Part shown: positions 1-7,894 of the stretch, one piece after another
How the letters are laid out: every line of letters begins with the position of its first letter
Numbering within the stretch: the stretch's first letter is position 1
Assembly (NCBI RefSeq): GCF_025210595.1
Contig: NZ_JAOARH010000088.1
Coordinates: forward strand, 1 to 33,026
Direction: 5' to 3'
Length of the DNA stretch: 33,026 nucleotides
DNA from: Winogradskyella sp.
GTDB lineage: Bacteria > Bacteroidota > Bacteroidia > Flavobacteriales > Flavobacteriaceae
Program-made: the position numbers and the translations under genes
Notes under the pieces: model-generated
The model's database searches: none
What the model was told of the DNA's origin: nothing
What the model saw: only the letters and a program-made list of their open reading frames with translations

Positions 1-7
1 CAACATT

Positions 8-550
8 ATGGGAATAGATATTATAGCATTTATAGTTGGTGTATTACTAGGTATATTTTTATACTGGAGAGAATCTAATGGTAATGGAGCTTATCGTTTT
101 ATAAATAAGATTTTAAATAGTAAAGAATTACAAATGAGTGCTAGTAATCCTAAAGGATTTGTTTTTAAGCAAGCATTTATACCACGATTAATATTTGTAA
201 TACTATTAACATTGGTATTAACTTTAATCGTTCAGTTTTTAACTCCTTTAAACATTTTTTCTAGTGTTGATGGTGTTTCAGCATACGCTTCTTTTGCAAC
301 AGGAACACTTATAGGGACTTATGTGGCTAATTTTGTTATTAAAACAACAGAAGTTGTTGAAGAAAAAAGTGATTCAATAGGTGAAATAGTAGAAGGTGCT
401 GTAGAAAAAGGTAAAGATTTTATTGATGATTTAAAGAAAAAAGAAATTGAAACTATTGAAATGCCTAAAGCCGAAATAGAAAAAGAATCAGCACCAGAAA
501 TTGAAAAAAAATCTGCGCGTGACCGATTAAAGGATAAGGGTCTAATGTGA
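8..550 (+). CDS. Hypothetical membrane protein with charged C-terminal tail
   Basis: I do not recognise this 180-residue protein. Its first 20 residues form a hydrophobic segment (MGIDIIAFIVG...). A second hydrophobic stretch follows at about residues 58-80 (PRLIFVILLTL...), and a third, weaker one at about 90-112. The last 65 residues are hydrophilic, rich in Glu and Lys, and probably form a helical tail. This suggests an inner-membrane protein with a soluble, possibly coiled-coil C-terminus. The ATG lies only 7 bases from the window edge, so a start further upstream cannot be excluded, although the N-terminus looks natural. The stop codon overlaps the first hairpin of the repeat at 548-641. 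The next gene begins about 100 bp downstream on the same strand and is also a membrane protein, so the two may be co-transcribed. Confidence 0.75.
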   Translation: MGIDIIAFIVGVLLGIFLYWRESNGNGAYRFINKILNSKELQMSASNPKGFVFKQAFIPRLIFVILLTLVLTLIVQFLTPLNIFSSVDGVSAYASFATGTLIGTYVANFVIKTTEVVEEKSDSIGEIVEGAVEKGKDFIDDLKKKEIETIEMPKAEIEKESAPEIEKKSARDRLKDKGLM

Positions 551-641
551 CACATGTTTGTGTCATCCTGAATTTATTTCAGGATCTCATAAAACTAGCA
601 TAAAACAATAAAAATAGATTCCTGTCTTTGCAGGAATGACA
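548..641. repeat. Three-hairpin intergenic repeat element
   Basis: Three hairpins stand in a row. The first is TGACACA/TGTGTCA (548-554 and 559-565, loop TGTT). The second is ATCCTGAA/TTCAGGAT (565-572 and 578-585). The third is ATTCCTG/CAGGAAT (618-624 and 631-637). The outer arms TGTCATCCTG (561-570) and CAGGAATGACA (631-641) are also roughly complementary, so the whole block can fold back on itself. It resembles the dispersed GTCATTCCTG...CAGGAATGAC palindromic units common between genes in Bacteroidota. That family link is from memory; only the hairpins are seen directly. Confidence 0.7.
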
Positions 642-651
642 AATAAGCATC

Positions 652-2346
652 ATGATAAAATCATATTGGAATAAAGGAGCAAAACAAAAACGAATCACAA
701 TTTTTGTTGTCATATTGCTTCTCATTTTACTTTTCTTTTTTAGAGACGACTATCAACCTGTATTATTATTCTTAAGAAAATATATTTTTATAATTCTTGT
801 GAGTTTATTAGTCTTAATCTTAGGGTTAAGAAAATTTAGAAAAACAGCAAATACAGGAGGACGATTAGGGATTCTTGGGATTTTAATTGTGTTTTTTGGA
901 TTGTTATACTTCTTAGGCTGGAATCAAGGTTTATACGATTACATGAAAACCTATAACGTTTTTAATAGCCTTAATAAAGTTGAGATAGATGAATTGCCTT
1001 TAACGCAAAATGAGCGTATTCAACCTTTGCGAAATATCTTTTCTATGGCTAATGAAAGCGTTGGTGAAACTAAAGATGTGTCCTTACCGCATTTAGTAAG
1101 AATTGGTACAGAGAATAAGTGGACTATGGCTATTCAACCTAGCGAAAAGTATATTATGCAACGTATTAGTGATAATACAGAAGAAGTTTTTGCGGTAAGT
1201 AGTACAACTCCATTTCCAAGATTTTCTAATGAAAACAGAATAGATGTGACATTCTCAATAGGCGAATCTTTAAAATTTAGTAGAAACACCTACAATGCAG
1301 TTGTGCAACGTTTCAACCCTTGGATGCTGTTTAATTATGAACCAAGCGATACCTTTTATATGAAAAATGACGAAGGTAATTGGGTGCAAGTGGTGAGTTT
1401 AATAAAATGGAAAGGCTTTTTCTTTCCTTATCCAACCTTTGGTGGTGTAATGATTATAGATAATGGAGCTCATGATTTTAATGATTACATAGAACGTGTT
1501 GCCATTGGTAAAGGTACCTTTGTAAGTCCAGAAGACATTAAAAATTATAAGTTCTTAACAAAGCAAAATACATTAGCAGAAAAGGTCTCACAATTGCAAG
1601 CTGAATCTTTAAAGTTTTTAGGTGGTTTTAGTGATCCATTACCTTGGAATATGGAAACTGCTGTTAAAATTCCTTTAATGCCAAAAGATCAGAATCAGCA
1701 ACCTTATGTTACAGATTTTGATTTTGCAGGCAGTAATACAGATGCATACAGTGGTTTGTACCATTGGTTTGGCTTAGAACCAGTAGGAGAGGAGCGTACC
1801 AGTTTAAGTTATAGTGTGTTTGTTCCTGCAGACGGAACAGAGAAGTTATACTATTATGACCATGCGACAAAAAAACAAGGTTATGCAGGTGTTTCAGCCA
1901 TGCCATTAAAGGTTAAGGAATCTCGCAAAGAATATGATTGGAAAGCCAGTACACCAGTTGAGTTTAGACCATATATAAAAGAAATCGCAGGAAGAAAACG
2001 TATGTTTTTCTTGGGTACGATCTCATCTATTAGTGAAAAAAATGCACAGCAATTTGATGGTTCTGCAACACCAGATTTAGTACTTATTGATAGTGAATAT
2101 CGTGATGTAATATGGATAGATGTAAAACATCCAAGTACTTGGGATGAAACAGTTTATAACCAACTTAATGAAGCTTGGAGATCTAGTGAAGGTATAGGCT
2201 ATTATTATCAGGAAAAACCAAAAGACGAAGATTTAATGCAAATGCAATTAGATTCGCTTAACATTATACCTAAGGCAAATGATAATTCTAAAATGATTGA
2301 TGCATTACAACGCCAGATAGACTCTCTAAAGTCTATCGAGAATTAA
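652..2346 (+). CDS. Hypothetical large membrane-anchored protein
   Basis: I do not recognise a named family in this 564-residue protein. The N-terminus carries three hydrophobic segments: about residues 16-30 (ITIFVVILLLILLFFF), 40-60 (LRKYIFIILVSLLVLILGL) and 70-90 (RLGILGILIVFFGLLYFLG). The remaining ~470 residues look soluble, with many aromatic residues and short beta-like segments, and would lie on one face of the membrane. The last 40 residues (MQMQLDSLNIIP...LQRQIDSLKSIEN) look like a short coiled coil. The gene follows a repeat element and a smaller membrane protein on the same strand, and converges on the GNAT gene at 2410. I assign no function. Confidence 0.85.
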   Translation: MIKSYWNKGAKQKRITIFVVILLLILLFFFRDDYQPVLLFLRKYIFIILVSLLVLILGLRKFRKTANTGGRLGILGILIVFFGLLYFLGWNQGLYDYMKTYNVFNSLNKVEIDELPLTQNERIQPLRNIFSMANESVGETKDVSLPHLVRIGTENKWTMAIQPSEKYIMQRISDNTEEVFAVSSTTPFPRFSNENRIDVTFSIGESLKFSRNTYNAVVQRFNPWMLFNYEPSDTFYMKNDEGNWVQVVSLIKWKGFFFPYPTFGGVMIIDNGAHDFNDYIERVAIGKGTFVSPEDIKNYKFLTKQNTLAEKVSQLQAESLKFLGGFSDPLPWNMETAVKIPLMPKDQNQQPYVTDFDFAGSNTDAYSGLYHWFGLEPVGEERTSLSYSVFVPADGTEKLYYYDHATKKQGYAGVSAMPLKVKESRKEYDWKASTPVEFRPYIKEIAGRKRMFFLGTISSISEKNAQQFDGSATPDLVLIDSEYRDVIWIDVKHPSTWDETVYNQLNEAWRSSEGIGYYYQEKPKDEDLMQMQLDSLNIIPKANDNSKMIDALQRQIDSLKSIEN

Positions 2347-2359
2347 TAACAGGGTTTTA

Positions 2360-2394
2360 TGTTATTCTGATGATTTACGAGGAAGAATTCATCA
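2360..2394. repeat. Degenerate GTCATTCTGA-type repeat remnant, weak hairpin
   Basis: The short gap between two convergent genes contains GTTATTCTGA, then GAGGAAGAATTCATCA. This resembles the widespread Bacteroidota intergenic repeat that begins GTCATTCTGA and ends GAAGAATCTCA. The segments TGATGA (2368-2373) and TCATCA (2389-2394) can pair, and a short T run follows on the plus strand, so it could also act as a weak terminator for the gene ending at 2346. The family match is from memory. Confidence 0.4.
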
Positions 2395-2409
2395 TTTTGT
2401 ATACATATT

Positions 2410-2880
2410 TTAAGCTGTAATATTTAACAACATCTTTATGTCTGAACGTTTATAAGGGCTATTAGGTTCTAGTTGTAATTCTTTAAAGCCGTATTTTCTG
2501 TACATATAAATAGCATTTTCTAATTTGGTGTTAGAATAGAGAAGCAATGCTTTAAGATTTTTAGATTTTGCAAAATCTATACAATGCTGCATTAATTGCT
2601 GACCAATTTTTTGTCCGCGTTCTTCAGGCAAAACAGCCATTTTAGTCAGTTCTAAAATACCATTTTCATTAGTTGGCATTAAGGCAACTGTTCCTACGAC
2701 TTTGTATTCTTTTAAAGCAAAAAATATAAAGCCTCCTTTATCAATGATATATTTATTGGGCTGACTAAGTACTTCTTCATCAAAAGGTTCTACATAAAAA
2801 TAGGTTCTTAACCATTCTATGTTTAAATCATAAAAATGTTTGGCGTATTCATTTTGATAGTCAATAATCTTAATAATCAT
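2410..2880 (-). CDS. GNAT family N-acetyltransferase
   Basis: This 156-residue protein has the GNAT fold layout, and its length is normal for a single-domain member. Beta strand 4 and the acetyl-CoA pyrophosphate loop are visible at residues 77-94 (LELTKMAVLPEERGQKIG), with the R/Q-x-x-G-x-G/A type loop around residues 88-93. The C-terminal motif NAIYMYRKYGFKE is typical of the family's last helix and strand. It should transfer an acetyl group from acetyl-CoA to an amine, but the substrate cannot be read from sequence. Its start overlaps the last 11 bases of hutG, so the two are translationally coupled and transcribed together. That hints at a metabolite or protein target connected with amino-acid breakdown, which is inference only. 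Confidence 0.9.
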   Translation of the reverse strand: MIIKIIDYQNEYAKHFYDLNIEWLRTYFYVEPFDEEVLSQPNKYIIDKGGFIFFALKEYKVVGTVALMPTNENGILELTKMAVLPEERGQKIGQQLMQHCIDFAKSKNLKALLLYSNTKLENAIYMYRKYGFKELQLEPNSPYKRSDIKMLLNITA

Positions 2881-3883
2881 GCGCTTTTATAAAATCGGTA
2901 ATTAAGTAACTGATAAGTTTTCCTACTTTAGTTTGATTTTTTTTAGATGGTGCGGCTTCGCAAATGTGTAAATAATTAGCATTTATATGTTTGCCAAAAT
3001 GATGTACAAATTGCCTAGCTTGCTTTGTACTGAATCCGCTTGGTGTTTTTGCACTACTAGGTATGTTTTCTATAGCATCGCAATCAATCTCAATACCAAA
3101 AGGTTTACTAGAAACATGATTTAAGGCGAGATTCATTTCAGAATTAAAATCTAATTCGTTTCTAACTTCTATAGCCTCGTATGTGTTATACTTTATATGT
3201 TTTATCTTTTTTAAAGTTTTAAATAACTTTTCTGAAGTGTAATTTTCATGCAACCCAAAAATGAAGTAATGCTTTAAAAACCCTTCAGCATAAGTGTAAC
3301 TAAAACCATTGCCACTATGTCTGCCTTCTTCAGGTCTAAAATCTGTATGCGCATCAAAATTTACGACATTAATTTTATCATTTTTTGCTAAGGCTAGGCC
3401 TTTTATATTACCGTAGGCATTGTTATGGCCACCACCAATAATAATAGGTGTTTTTCCTGCTTTTACAATAGATGAAACAAGGTGTGTAACATCTTTATCT
3501 ATTTGTTCAACCAAAGTTCTGGCTTTAGAAATAGACTTTTTAGAGGGCTCTTGTTTAACAATTTCGCGCGCTTTACTATAATCTAGATGCCCTAAAACCA
3601 AAACACGTTTTGCTTTAGTTGTACTATTACTCTGAATATTTAACAAAACTTTTAGAGTAGCCTCCCAAGCCTTATAAGTTCCTGTTTGTCCGTGGTTTGC
3701 GTATACGCCAATATCTTCAGCAATTCCAAAAATTACAAAGTCAACATCTAAATTTAAAATGTCTTCGTATATGTTGTTGAGGGTAGGAATTAACCGAACA
3801 TGTTCACCAAATTTTGTTTCACCTTTACGAGTTTTTAAAAATTTTTCACGAATTTTTGGAGTAAATAATACGAGATTTTGCAT
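2870..3883 (-). CDS. hutG: Formimidoylglutamase / arginase-family ureohydrolase (HutG-like)
   Basis: This 337-residue protein belongs to the arginase/agmatinase/formimidoylglutamase superfamily, which uses a binuclear manganese centre. All metal-ligand motifs are present: GGGHNNAYG (His153), NFDAHTDFR (Asp177, His179, Asp181) and IEIDCDA (Asp267, Asp269). The likely reaction is hydrolysis of N-formimidoyl-L-glutamate to glutamate and formamide, the last step of one histidine degradation route. The superfamily motifs alone do not separate this from arginase or agmatinase. The assignment rests on the nearby imidazolonepropionase gene at 4908-6176, which makes the formimidoylglutamate. A GNAT gene overlaps its 3' end. 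The start at 3883 gives a normal N-terminus. Confidence 0.85.
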   Translation of the reverse strand: MQNLVLFTPKIREKFLKTRKGETKFGEHVRLIPTLNNIYEDILNLDVDFVIFGIAEDIGVYANHGQTGTYKAWEATLKVLLNIQSNSTTKAKRVLVLGHLDYSKAREIVKQEPSKKSISKARTLVEQIDKDVTHLVSSIVKAGKTPIIIGGGHNNAYGNIKGLALAKNDKINVVNFDAHTDFRPEEGRHSGNGFSYTYAEGFLKHYFIFGLHENYTSEKLFKTLKKIKHIKYNTYEAIEVRNELDFNSEMNLALNHVSSKPFGIEIDCDAIENIPSSAKTPSGFSTKQARQFVHHFGKHINANYLHICEAAPSKKNQTKVGKLISYLITDFIKAHDY

Positions 3884-3929
3884 TTTGGCGATTAATTAAA
3901 ATTTAAAATAAAAGTACAGTTTTATTTAA

Positions 3930-3937
3930 TAATTTTG
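3930..3937 (+). promoter_or_regulatory. Candidate -7 box TAATTTTG
   Basis: TAATTTTG matches the Bacteroidota -7 consensus TAnnTTTG, about 55 bp before the ATG at 3993. I see no TTG at the expected -33 spacing, so this is a weak prediction. Confidence 0.35.
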
Positions 3938-3992
3938 ATTTTTAAATAAGATTAATAAAACAAGAATTAACAATAACTTAAATACAATATAT

Positions 3993-4880
3993 ATGGAAGG
4001 TTCACAAAAAACAAACACTGGTCTTAAGGTAGGATTAGGAATTCTATTGGTTTTATTTTTAGGGACAGCATTTTATGCTTCTAAGCTTTACACAGATAAC
4101 AAGGAGACAGAAAAAACACTTGTAGCTGAGAAGCAACAAGTAATGAATGACCTTAGTAATATGACTAAACTATACGATGATGCTATTGCAGAAAGTGAAA
4201 TTAAAAATCAAGATTTAATTGATGCTAGAGATCGTATACAAGGCTTAATGGATTCTTTAAAAGTATCTCAGAATAGTGTAAATAGTTTATGGAGATATAA
4301 AAAGAAATTCTTGGCTTTACAAGAAGAAATGGAAGAGTTGCTTGAAGAGAATGATCGTTTAAAAATAGAAAACGAATATTTAGCAACGTCTTTAGACAGT
4401 ACTCAATTACAATTGGCTGAACGTACAATGTTTACAGACTCATTATTAGTTCAAAATACAGAATTAGCTAATGTTGTTAAAGATGCAGCAGCTTTGCAAA
4501 CCGTTGGTCTTAAAGGTATGGGTGTTATAGAAAGAAGTAGTGGTAAGCAGATTCCAACTGAGAGAGCACGTAGAAGTGATAAAATTAAGGTTTGTTTTAC
4601 TGTGCCTAAGAATACACTGACAGAAGCTGGTGACAAAGAACTTTATGTACAAGTTATAGATCCTAAAAATAACGTTTTGGGTTCTAACAATCAGGTGCAG
4701 TTTGAAGATCAGGTTTTAAATTATAGTTTAATAAGTCATTTTAATTACGAGAATAGAAACTTAAATATATGCGAATATGTATCGCAACCTGAGGATTCAA
4801 AGTTCGAAAAAGGACGTTACCAAATTAATGTGTTTAATGATAAAGAAATGATTTCTTCTTCAGAGTTTACACTCAAATAA
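3993..4880 (+). CDS. Membrane-anchored coiled-coil protein of unknown function
   Basis: This 295-residue protein has three parts. A single membrane segment lies at about residues 11-30 (LKVGLGILLVLFLGTAFYAS). A long heptad-like, Glu/Lys/Leu-rich coiled coil spans about 35-170. The C-terminal domain, about 175-295, looks like a beta sandwich (KVCFTVPKN, LYVQVIDPKNN, GRYQINVFNDKEMI). It is probably anchored in the inner membrane with its bulk in the periplasm. The family is common in flavobacteria and I recall members sometimes being labelled as chromosome-partitioning proteins, which nothing in this sequence supports. It lies on the plus strand between two minus-strand histidine catabolism genes and has its own terminator at 4912-4938, so it is probably an independent unit. 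Confidence 0.85.
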   Translation: MEGSQKTNTGLKVGLGILLVLFLGTAFYASKLYTDNKETEKTLVAEKQQVMNDLSNMTKLYDDAIAESEIKNQDLIDARDRIQGLMDSLKVSQNSVNSLWRYKKKFLALQEEMEELLEENDRLKIENEYLATSLDSTQLQLAERTMFTDSLLVQNTELANVVKDAAALQTVGLKGMGVIERSSGKQIPTERARRSDKIKVCFTVPKNTLTEAGDKELYVQVIDPKNNVLGSNNQVQFEDQVLNYSLISHFNYENRNLNICEYVSQPEDSKFEKGRYQINVFNDKEMISSSEFTLK

Positions 4881-4907
4881 GAAATTAGTATTTAATTGAT
4901 TGATAGT

Positions 4908-6176
4908 TTAGATCCGGAAGTTTTCTTCCGGATTTTTTATATCCTTTAATTGCCCATTAATAATAACCTGATCTATAGGGTCGTGAGCAAAAGCATAAGG
5001 TATCTCGCTATAATCATTTAATGGTTTTGTAATAATGAGATTTGCCTTTTTACCCCTTGTAATGCTACCATACATATTGCTAATTCCCATAGCATACGCA
5101 CCATTAATAGTTGCGGCATTTATAGCTTCTTCTGGTGTCATTTTTAATTTTACACAAGCAGCACTTACAATAAAATTCATGTTACCACTTGGTGCAGAAC
5201 CTGGGTTATAATCTGTTGCTATAGCAAGTGGTAGACCAGCATCAATAACTTGTCTTGCTGGTGTATAAGGAATACTTAAAAAATAGGAACATCCTGGTAA
5301 TGCTACAGGTATAGTTTCGGTATCTTTTAAGGCATTAATATCGTCTTCATTTAATTCTTCTAAATGGTCTACAGATAGCGCATTGTGTTTTACACCAAGA
5401 CCAACACCACCAAGAATATTAAACTGGTTTACATGAATCTTTGGTCTCATTTTATATTCTGCACCAGCTTTTAAAATAGCTTCAGTCGCATCAATATCAA
5501 AATAACCATCTTCACAAAACACATCAATATAATGTGCGATGTTTAATTTGGCAGCCTGTGGTATTAATTGTTCGGTAATTAATTTAACGTACTCGTCTTT
5601 TTTAGACTTATATTCTGTAGGAATAGCATGTGCTGCCAAGAGCGTAGGTGTTATTTTTGCCAAGCTTTCTTGTTTAATACGTTTAATAACGCGCAGCATT
5701 TTTAATTCTGCATCAACTGTAAGTCCATAACCTGTTTTAATTTCAAAAGCGCCAGTACCCATTTTTATAAGTTCCTCTAAGCGTTTTATAGATTGCTCAT
5801 ATAAGTCTTCTTCAGAGGTTTCTTGTAGCAATTTTGCCGAATTTAAAATTCCACCACCTTTATTAGCTATTTCCTCATAGCTTAATCCGTTAATTCTATC
5901 TACAAATTCTGAAGTTCGATTACCAGCATAAACAATATGTGTGTGCGAGTCGCACCACGCAGGTAATACAATTTTTCCAGTAGCATCTACAATAGTTTCT
6001 GCTTCTATGCCTTCGCAATACTTCATTTCACCATATTCTATAATGGTATCGTGTTCTATGTATAGGTAAGCGTTTTCTATTATAGGAAGGGTTTTCATGG
6101 CTTCACCTTTAACAATCAAAACATTATAATCGTGTACTTGTAGTAACTGCTTTATATTTTTAATTAGAATGGACAT
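4908..6176 (-). CDS. hutI: Imidazolonepropionase (HutI)
   Basis: This enzyme converts 4-imidazolone-5-propionate to N-formimidoyl-L-glutamate in histidine degradation. It is a metal-dependent amidohydrolase with a TIM barrel. Visible metal and active-site motifs, numbered from the chosen start, are DSHTH (His78, His80), LLAAHAIP (His183), KIHVNQF (His248) and ATDYNPGS (Asp322). The frame stays open upstream to 6242. I chose the ATG at 6176 because it gives MSILIKNIKQ and 422 residues, close to the usual length, and because the longer version would begin inside the terminator hairpin of the preceding gene. Its last codons (NPEENFRI) are encoded by the stem-loop that terminates the convergent plus-strand gene. 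hutG lies downstream beyond that gene. hutH and hutU are not in this window. Confidence 0.95.
   Translation of the reverse strand: MSILIKNIKQLLQVHDYNVLIVKGEAMKTLPIIENAYLYIEHDTIIEYGEMKYCEGIEAETIVDATGKIVLPAWCDSHTHIVYAGNRTSEFVDRINGLSYEEIANKGGGILNSAKLLQETSEEDLYEQSIKRLEELIKMGTGAFEIKTGYGLTVDAELKMLRVIKRIKQESLAKITPTLLAAHAIPTEYKSKKDEYVKLITEQLIPQAAKLNIAHYIDVFCEDGYFDIDATEAILKAGAEYKMRPKIHVNQFNILGGVGLGVKHNALSVDHLEELNEDDINALKDTETIPVALPGCSYFLSIPYTPARQVIDAGLPLAIATDYNPGSAPSGNMNFIVSAACVKLKMTPEEAINAATINGAYAMGISNMYGSITRGKKANLIITKPLNDYSEIPYAFAHDPIDQVIINGQLKDIKNPEENFRI
4912..4938 (+). terminator. Rho-independent terminator inside the hutI 3' end
   Basis: A perfect 9-bp stem, ATCCGGAAG/CTTCCGGAT (4912-4920 and 4925-4933), has a TTTT loop and a plus-strand T run after it. 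It ends the coiled-coil gene that stops at 4880. The minus strand lacks a T run here, so the terminator is one-directional. It is embedded in the last codons of hutI. Confidence 0.85.
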
Positions 6177-6211
6177 AAAGTTGGTTTTTTGTAAAGTTCT
6201 CTCTTTTTTTT

Positions 6212-6247
6212 GAAAAAAAAAAACGTTGGTAACAACCACCAACGTTT
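6212..6247 (-). terminator. Rho-independent terminator of the FG-GAP/T9SS gene
   Basis: A perfect 10-bp stem, AAACGTTGGT/ACCAACGTTT (6221-6230 and 6238-6247), is followed on the minus strand by about ten T. It lies just downstream of the stop at 6271 and separates that gene from hutI. Confidence 0.85.
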
Positions 6248-6270
6248 TATAATCTAAAAAAATTAGAAAT

Positions 6271-7680
6271 CTATTTTTTTATAAATTTTGATGTTAATTT
6301 ACCATTAATACTTATAGTATAAATTCCTTTTGCTAAAGCAGAAACATCTAAGGGATTGATTGGGTTATGAGAAGTCTTATAGATGTTTTTTCCTAACATG
6401 TCTGTAATAGAAATCTCTACGGTATTTTCTGCTAGACCTTCAAAATTTAAAACAGAATGTGTTGGGTTTGGAAATATTTTAATATTAGATGACTCAAAGC
6501 TAGTAATGTCTAAAGATTCTAGTAGATTTTCATACCAATCTACTGTATTACTAAAGTAACCAATAGTTGCAATATCTTTGTCTCCATCATTATCAAAATC
6601 ATTAATAGTAATACTATAATGTTGATAGTTATTGTCATATATTAAAGCTTCAGAATTCAATGTGCCTGCATCAGTGCTATGAAACCATATAATAGAATCA
6701 TTACCAGATCCACCATCAGTTACAATTACATCATTATAAGTATCATTGTCTAGATCAGCTACAGCTACAACTGCAGGTCTATCTATAATGGTTTCATCAG
6801 ATATAATTGTTTCAACAGAAACTCCATTCTTGGTTTTGCTATACCATGCTATATCTCCACTAACATTATCAGATTTTACAATGTCTAAAACACCGTCATC
6901 ATTAACATCTGCAAAAGCAGCAACAAATAAATAAGGATTTCCGCTATTTACAGTTACAGCATCTTTAATCCAAGATACAGTCATTGTGCCACTCTCAACA
7001 TACTGGTTATAGTAGATTTCAATAGTTCCTGAAGTTGTATCATCTACATATCCAATTAAGGCATCTTGGTCTCCATCTCCGTCAAAATCTTCAAAGCTTA
7101 AATTGCCAGGAAGGTTTACTGTTGCAATAGTTTGTTTTGCCCCAAAAGTGCCATCACCATTGCCAGGTAGCCAAGAAGTAACACCACCTCCATATTCAGC
7201 TATTGAAATATCTAGATTACCGTCATTATTAATATCTACAGCAGTAAGTTGACCAGCTCCAACTGCAGTTGTAGAAATAGTAATTCCAGTATTAAAACCA
7301 TTAGATCCATTATTGGTATAAAACATTATAGTATTGTTAGAAGAAGAACTCACAATAATATCGTTTCCATTTATACCATCAAAATCTGCAATAACAATTC
7401 CACCAATTCCACTCAAAGTACCAGCATCTGATATTGTAGGCATAATTGTAAATGTACCGTTACCATCATTTTGGTACCATTTTACAACATCTGCAGAAAA
7501 ATTATAAGTGCCAATAGCAATATCTATATCTGTATCTCCATCTAAATCGCCAGAAGCAATAACATAAGGATCATTTCCAGTATTTGGGTCAATATTTTGT
7601 ATTGAAGCCCACGTAGTTTGTGCATTTATAGATGTTAGTAGACAATAAAAAGATAAAATTGAGAGTACAGTTTTTTTCAT
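6271..7680 (-). CDS. Secreted FG-GAP/VCBS repeat protein with T9SS sorting domain
   Basis: This protein has about 469 residues. From the chosen start it begins with a clear signal peptide, MKKTVLSILSFYCLLTSINA, cut before QTTW. The frame is open up to 7746, but those extra residues would bury the signal peptide, so I chose the ATG at 7680. About seven FG-GAP/VCBS-like repeats follow, each with a calcium-binding type DxDxDGxxD or related loop (GDLDGDTDID, VDINNDGNLD, EDFDGDGDQD, ADVNDDGVLD, NDFDNDGDKD). These normally build a beta propeller. The last ~70 residues (IKIFPNPTHSVLNFEG... GIYTISINGKLTSKFIKK) form a type A C-terminal sorting domain for the type IX secretion system. It is probably exported and surface-attached or released. 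I see no catalytic domain, so an adhesive or ligand-binding role is inference. Confidence 0.92.
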   Translation of the reverse strand: MKKTVLSILSFYCLLTSINAQTTWASIQNIDPNTGNDPYVIASGDLDGDTDIDIAIGTYNFSADVVKWYQNDGNGTFTIMPTISDAGTLSGIGGIVIADFDGINGNDIIVSSSSNNTIMFYTNNGSNGFNTGITISTTAVGAGQLTAVDINNDGNLDISIAEYGGGVTSWLPGNGDGTFGAKQTIATVNLPGNLSFEDFDGDGDQDALIGYVDDTTSGTIEIYYNQYVESGTMTVSWIKDAVTVNSGNPYLFVAAFADVNDDGVLDIVKSDNVSGDIAWYSKTKNGVSVETIISDETIIDRPAVVAVADLDNDTYNDVIVTDGGSGNDSIIWFHSTDAGTLNSEALIYDNNYQHYSITINDFDNDGDKDIATIGYFSNTVDWYENLLESLDITSFESSNIKIFPNPTHSVLNFEGLAENTVEISITDMLGKNIYKTSHNPINPLDVSALAKGIYTISINGKLTSKFIKK

Positions 7681-7824
7681 TTTCAGTAAATTTTGCGCAA
7701 TGTAAGAATTTATTTTATTTTTTATAATTTGAATATTGATTTTCAAATATTTATATCTGATAAAATGAATAGTCTACCTTAGGTGTTTATTTGCATTTTT
7801 TGTAAGATTTTTATACTGTATAAA

Positions 7825-7860
7825 AAAAATCAGTCCTAAAAATATTAGAGACTGATTTTT
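7825..7860 (-). terminator. Terminator downstream of fumC
   Basis: A 10-bp stem, AAAAATCAGT/ACTGATTTTT (7825-7834 and 7851-7860), encloses an inner CTAA/TTAG pairing. On the minus strand the stem ends in T residues. It lies 35 bp after the fumC stop. Confidence 0.75.
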
Positions 7861-7894
7861 TATTTTTAATAAAGGTTATGTGAAAAAGTTTATT

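Noticed and set aside
6177-6242. N-terminal extension of HutI (22 extra residues)
   Set aside because: The extended start falls inside the terminator hairpin of the upstream gene, and the extra residues (VVVTNVFFFQKKERT) look like translated poly-A/T. The ATG at 6176 gives the usual HutI length.
7681-7746. N-terminal extension of the FG-GAP/T9SS protein
   Set aside because: It would place 22 polar residues before a good signal peptide, so the internal Met at 7680 is preferred.
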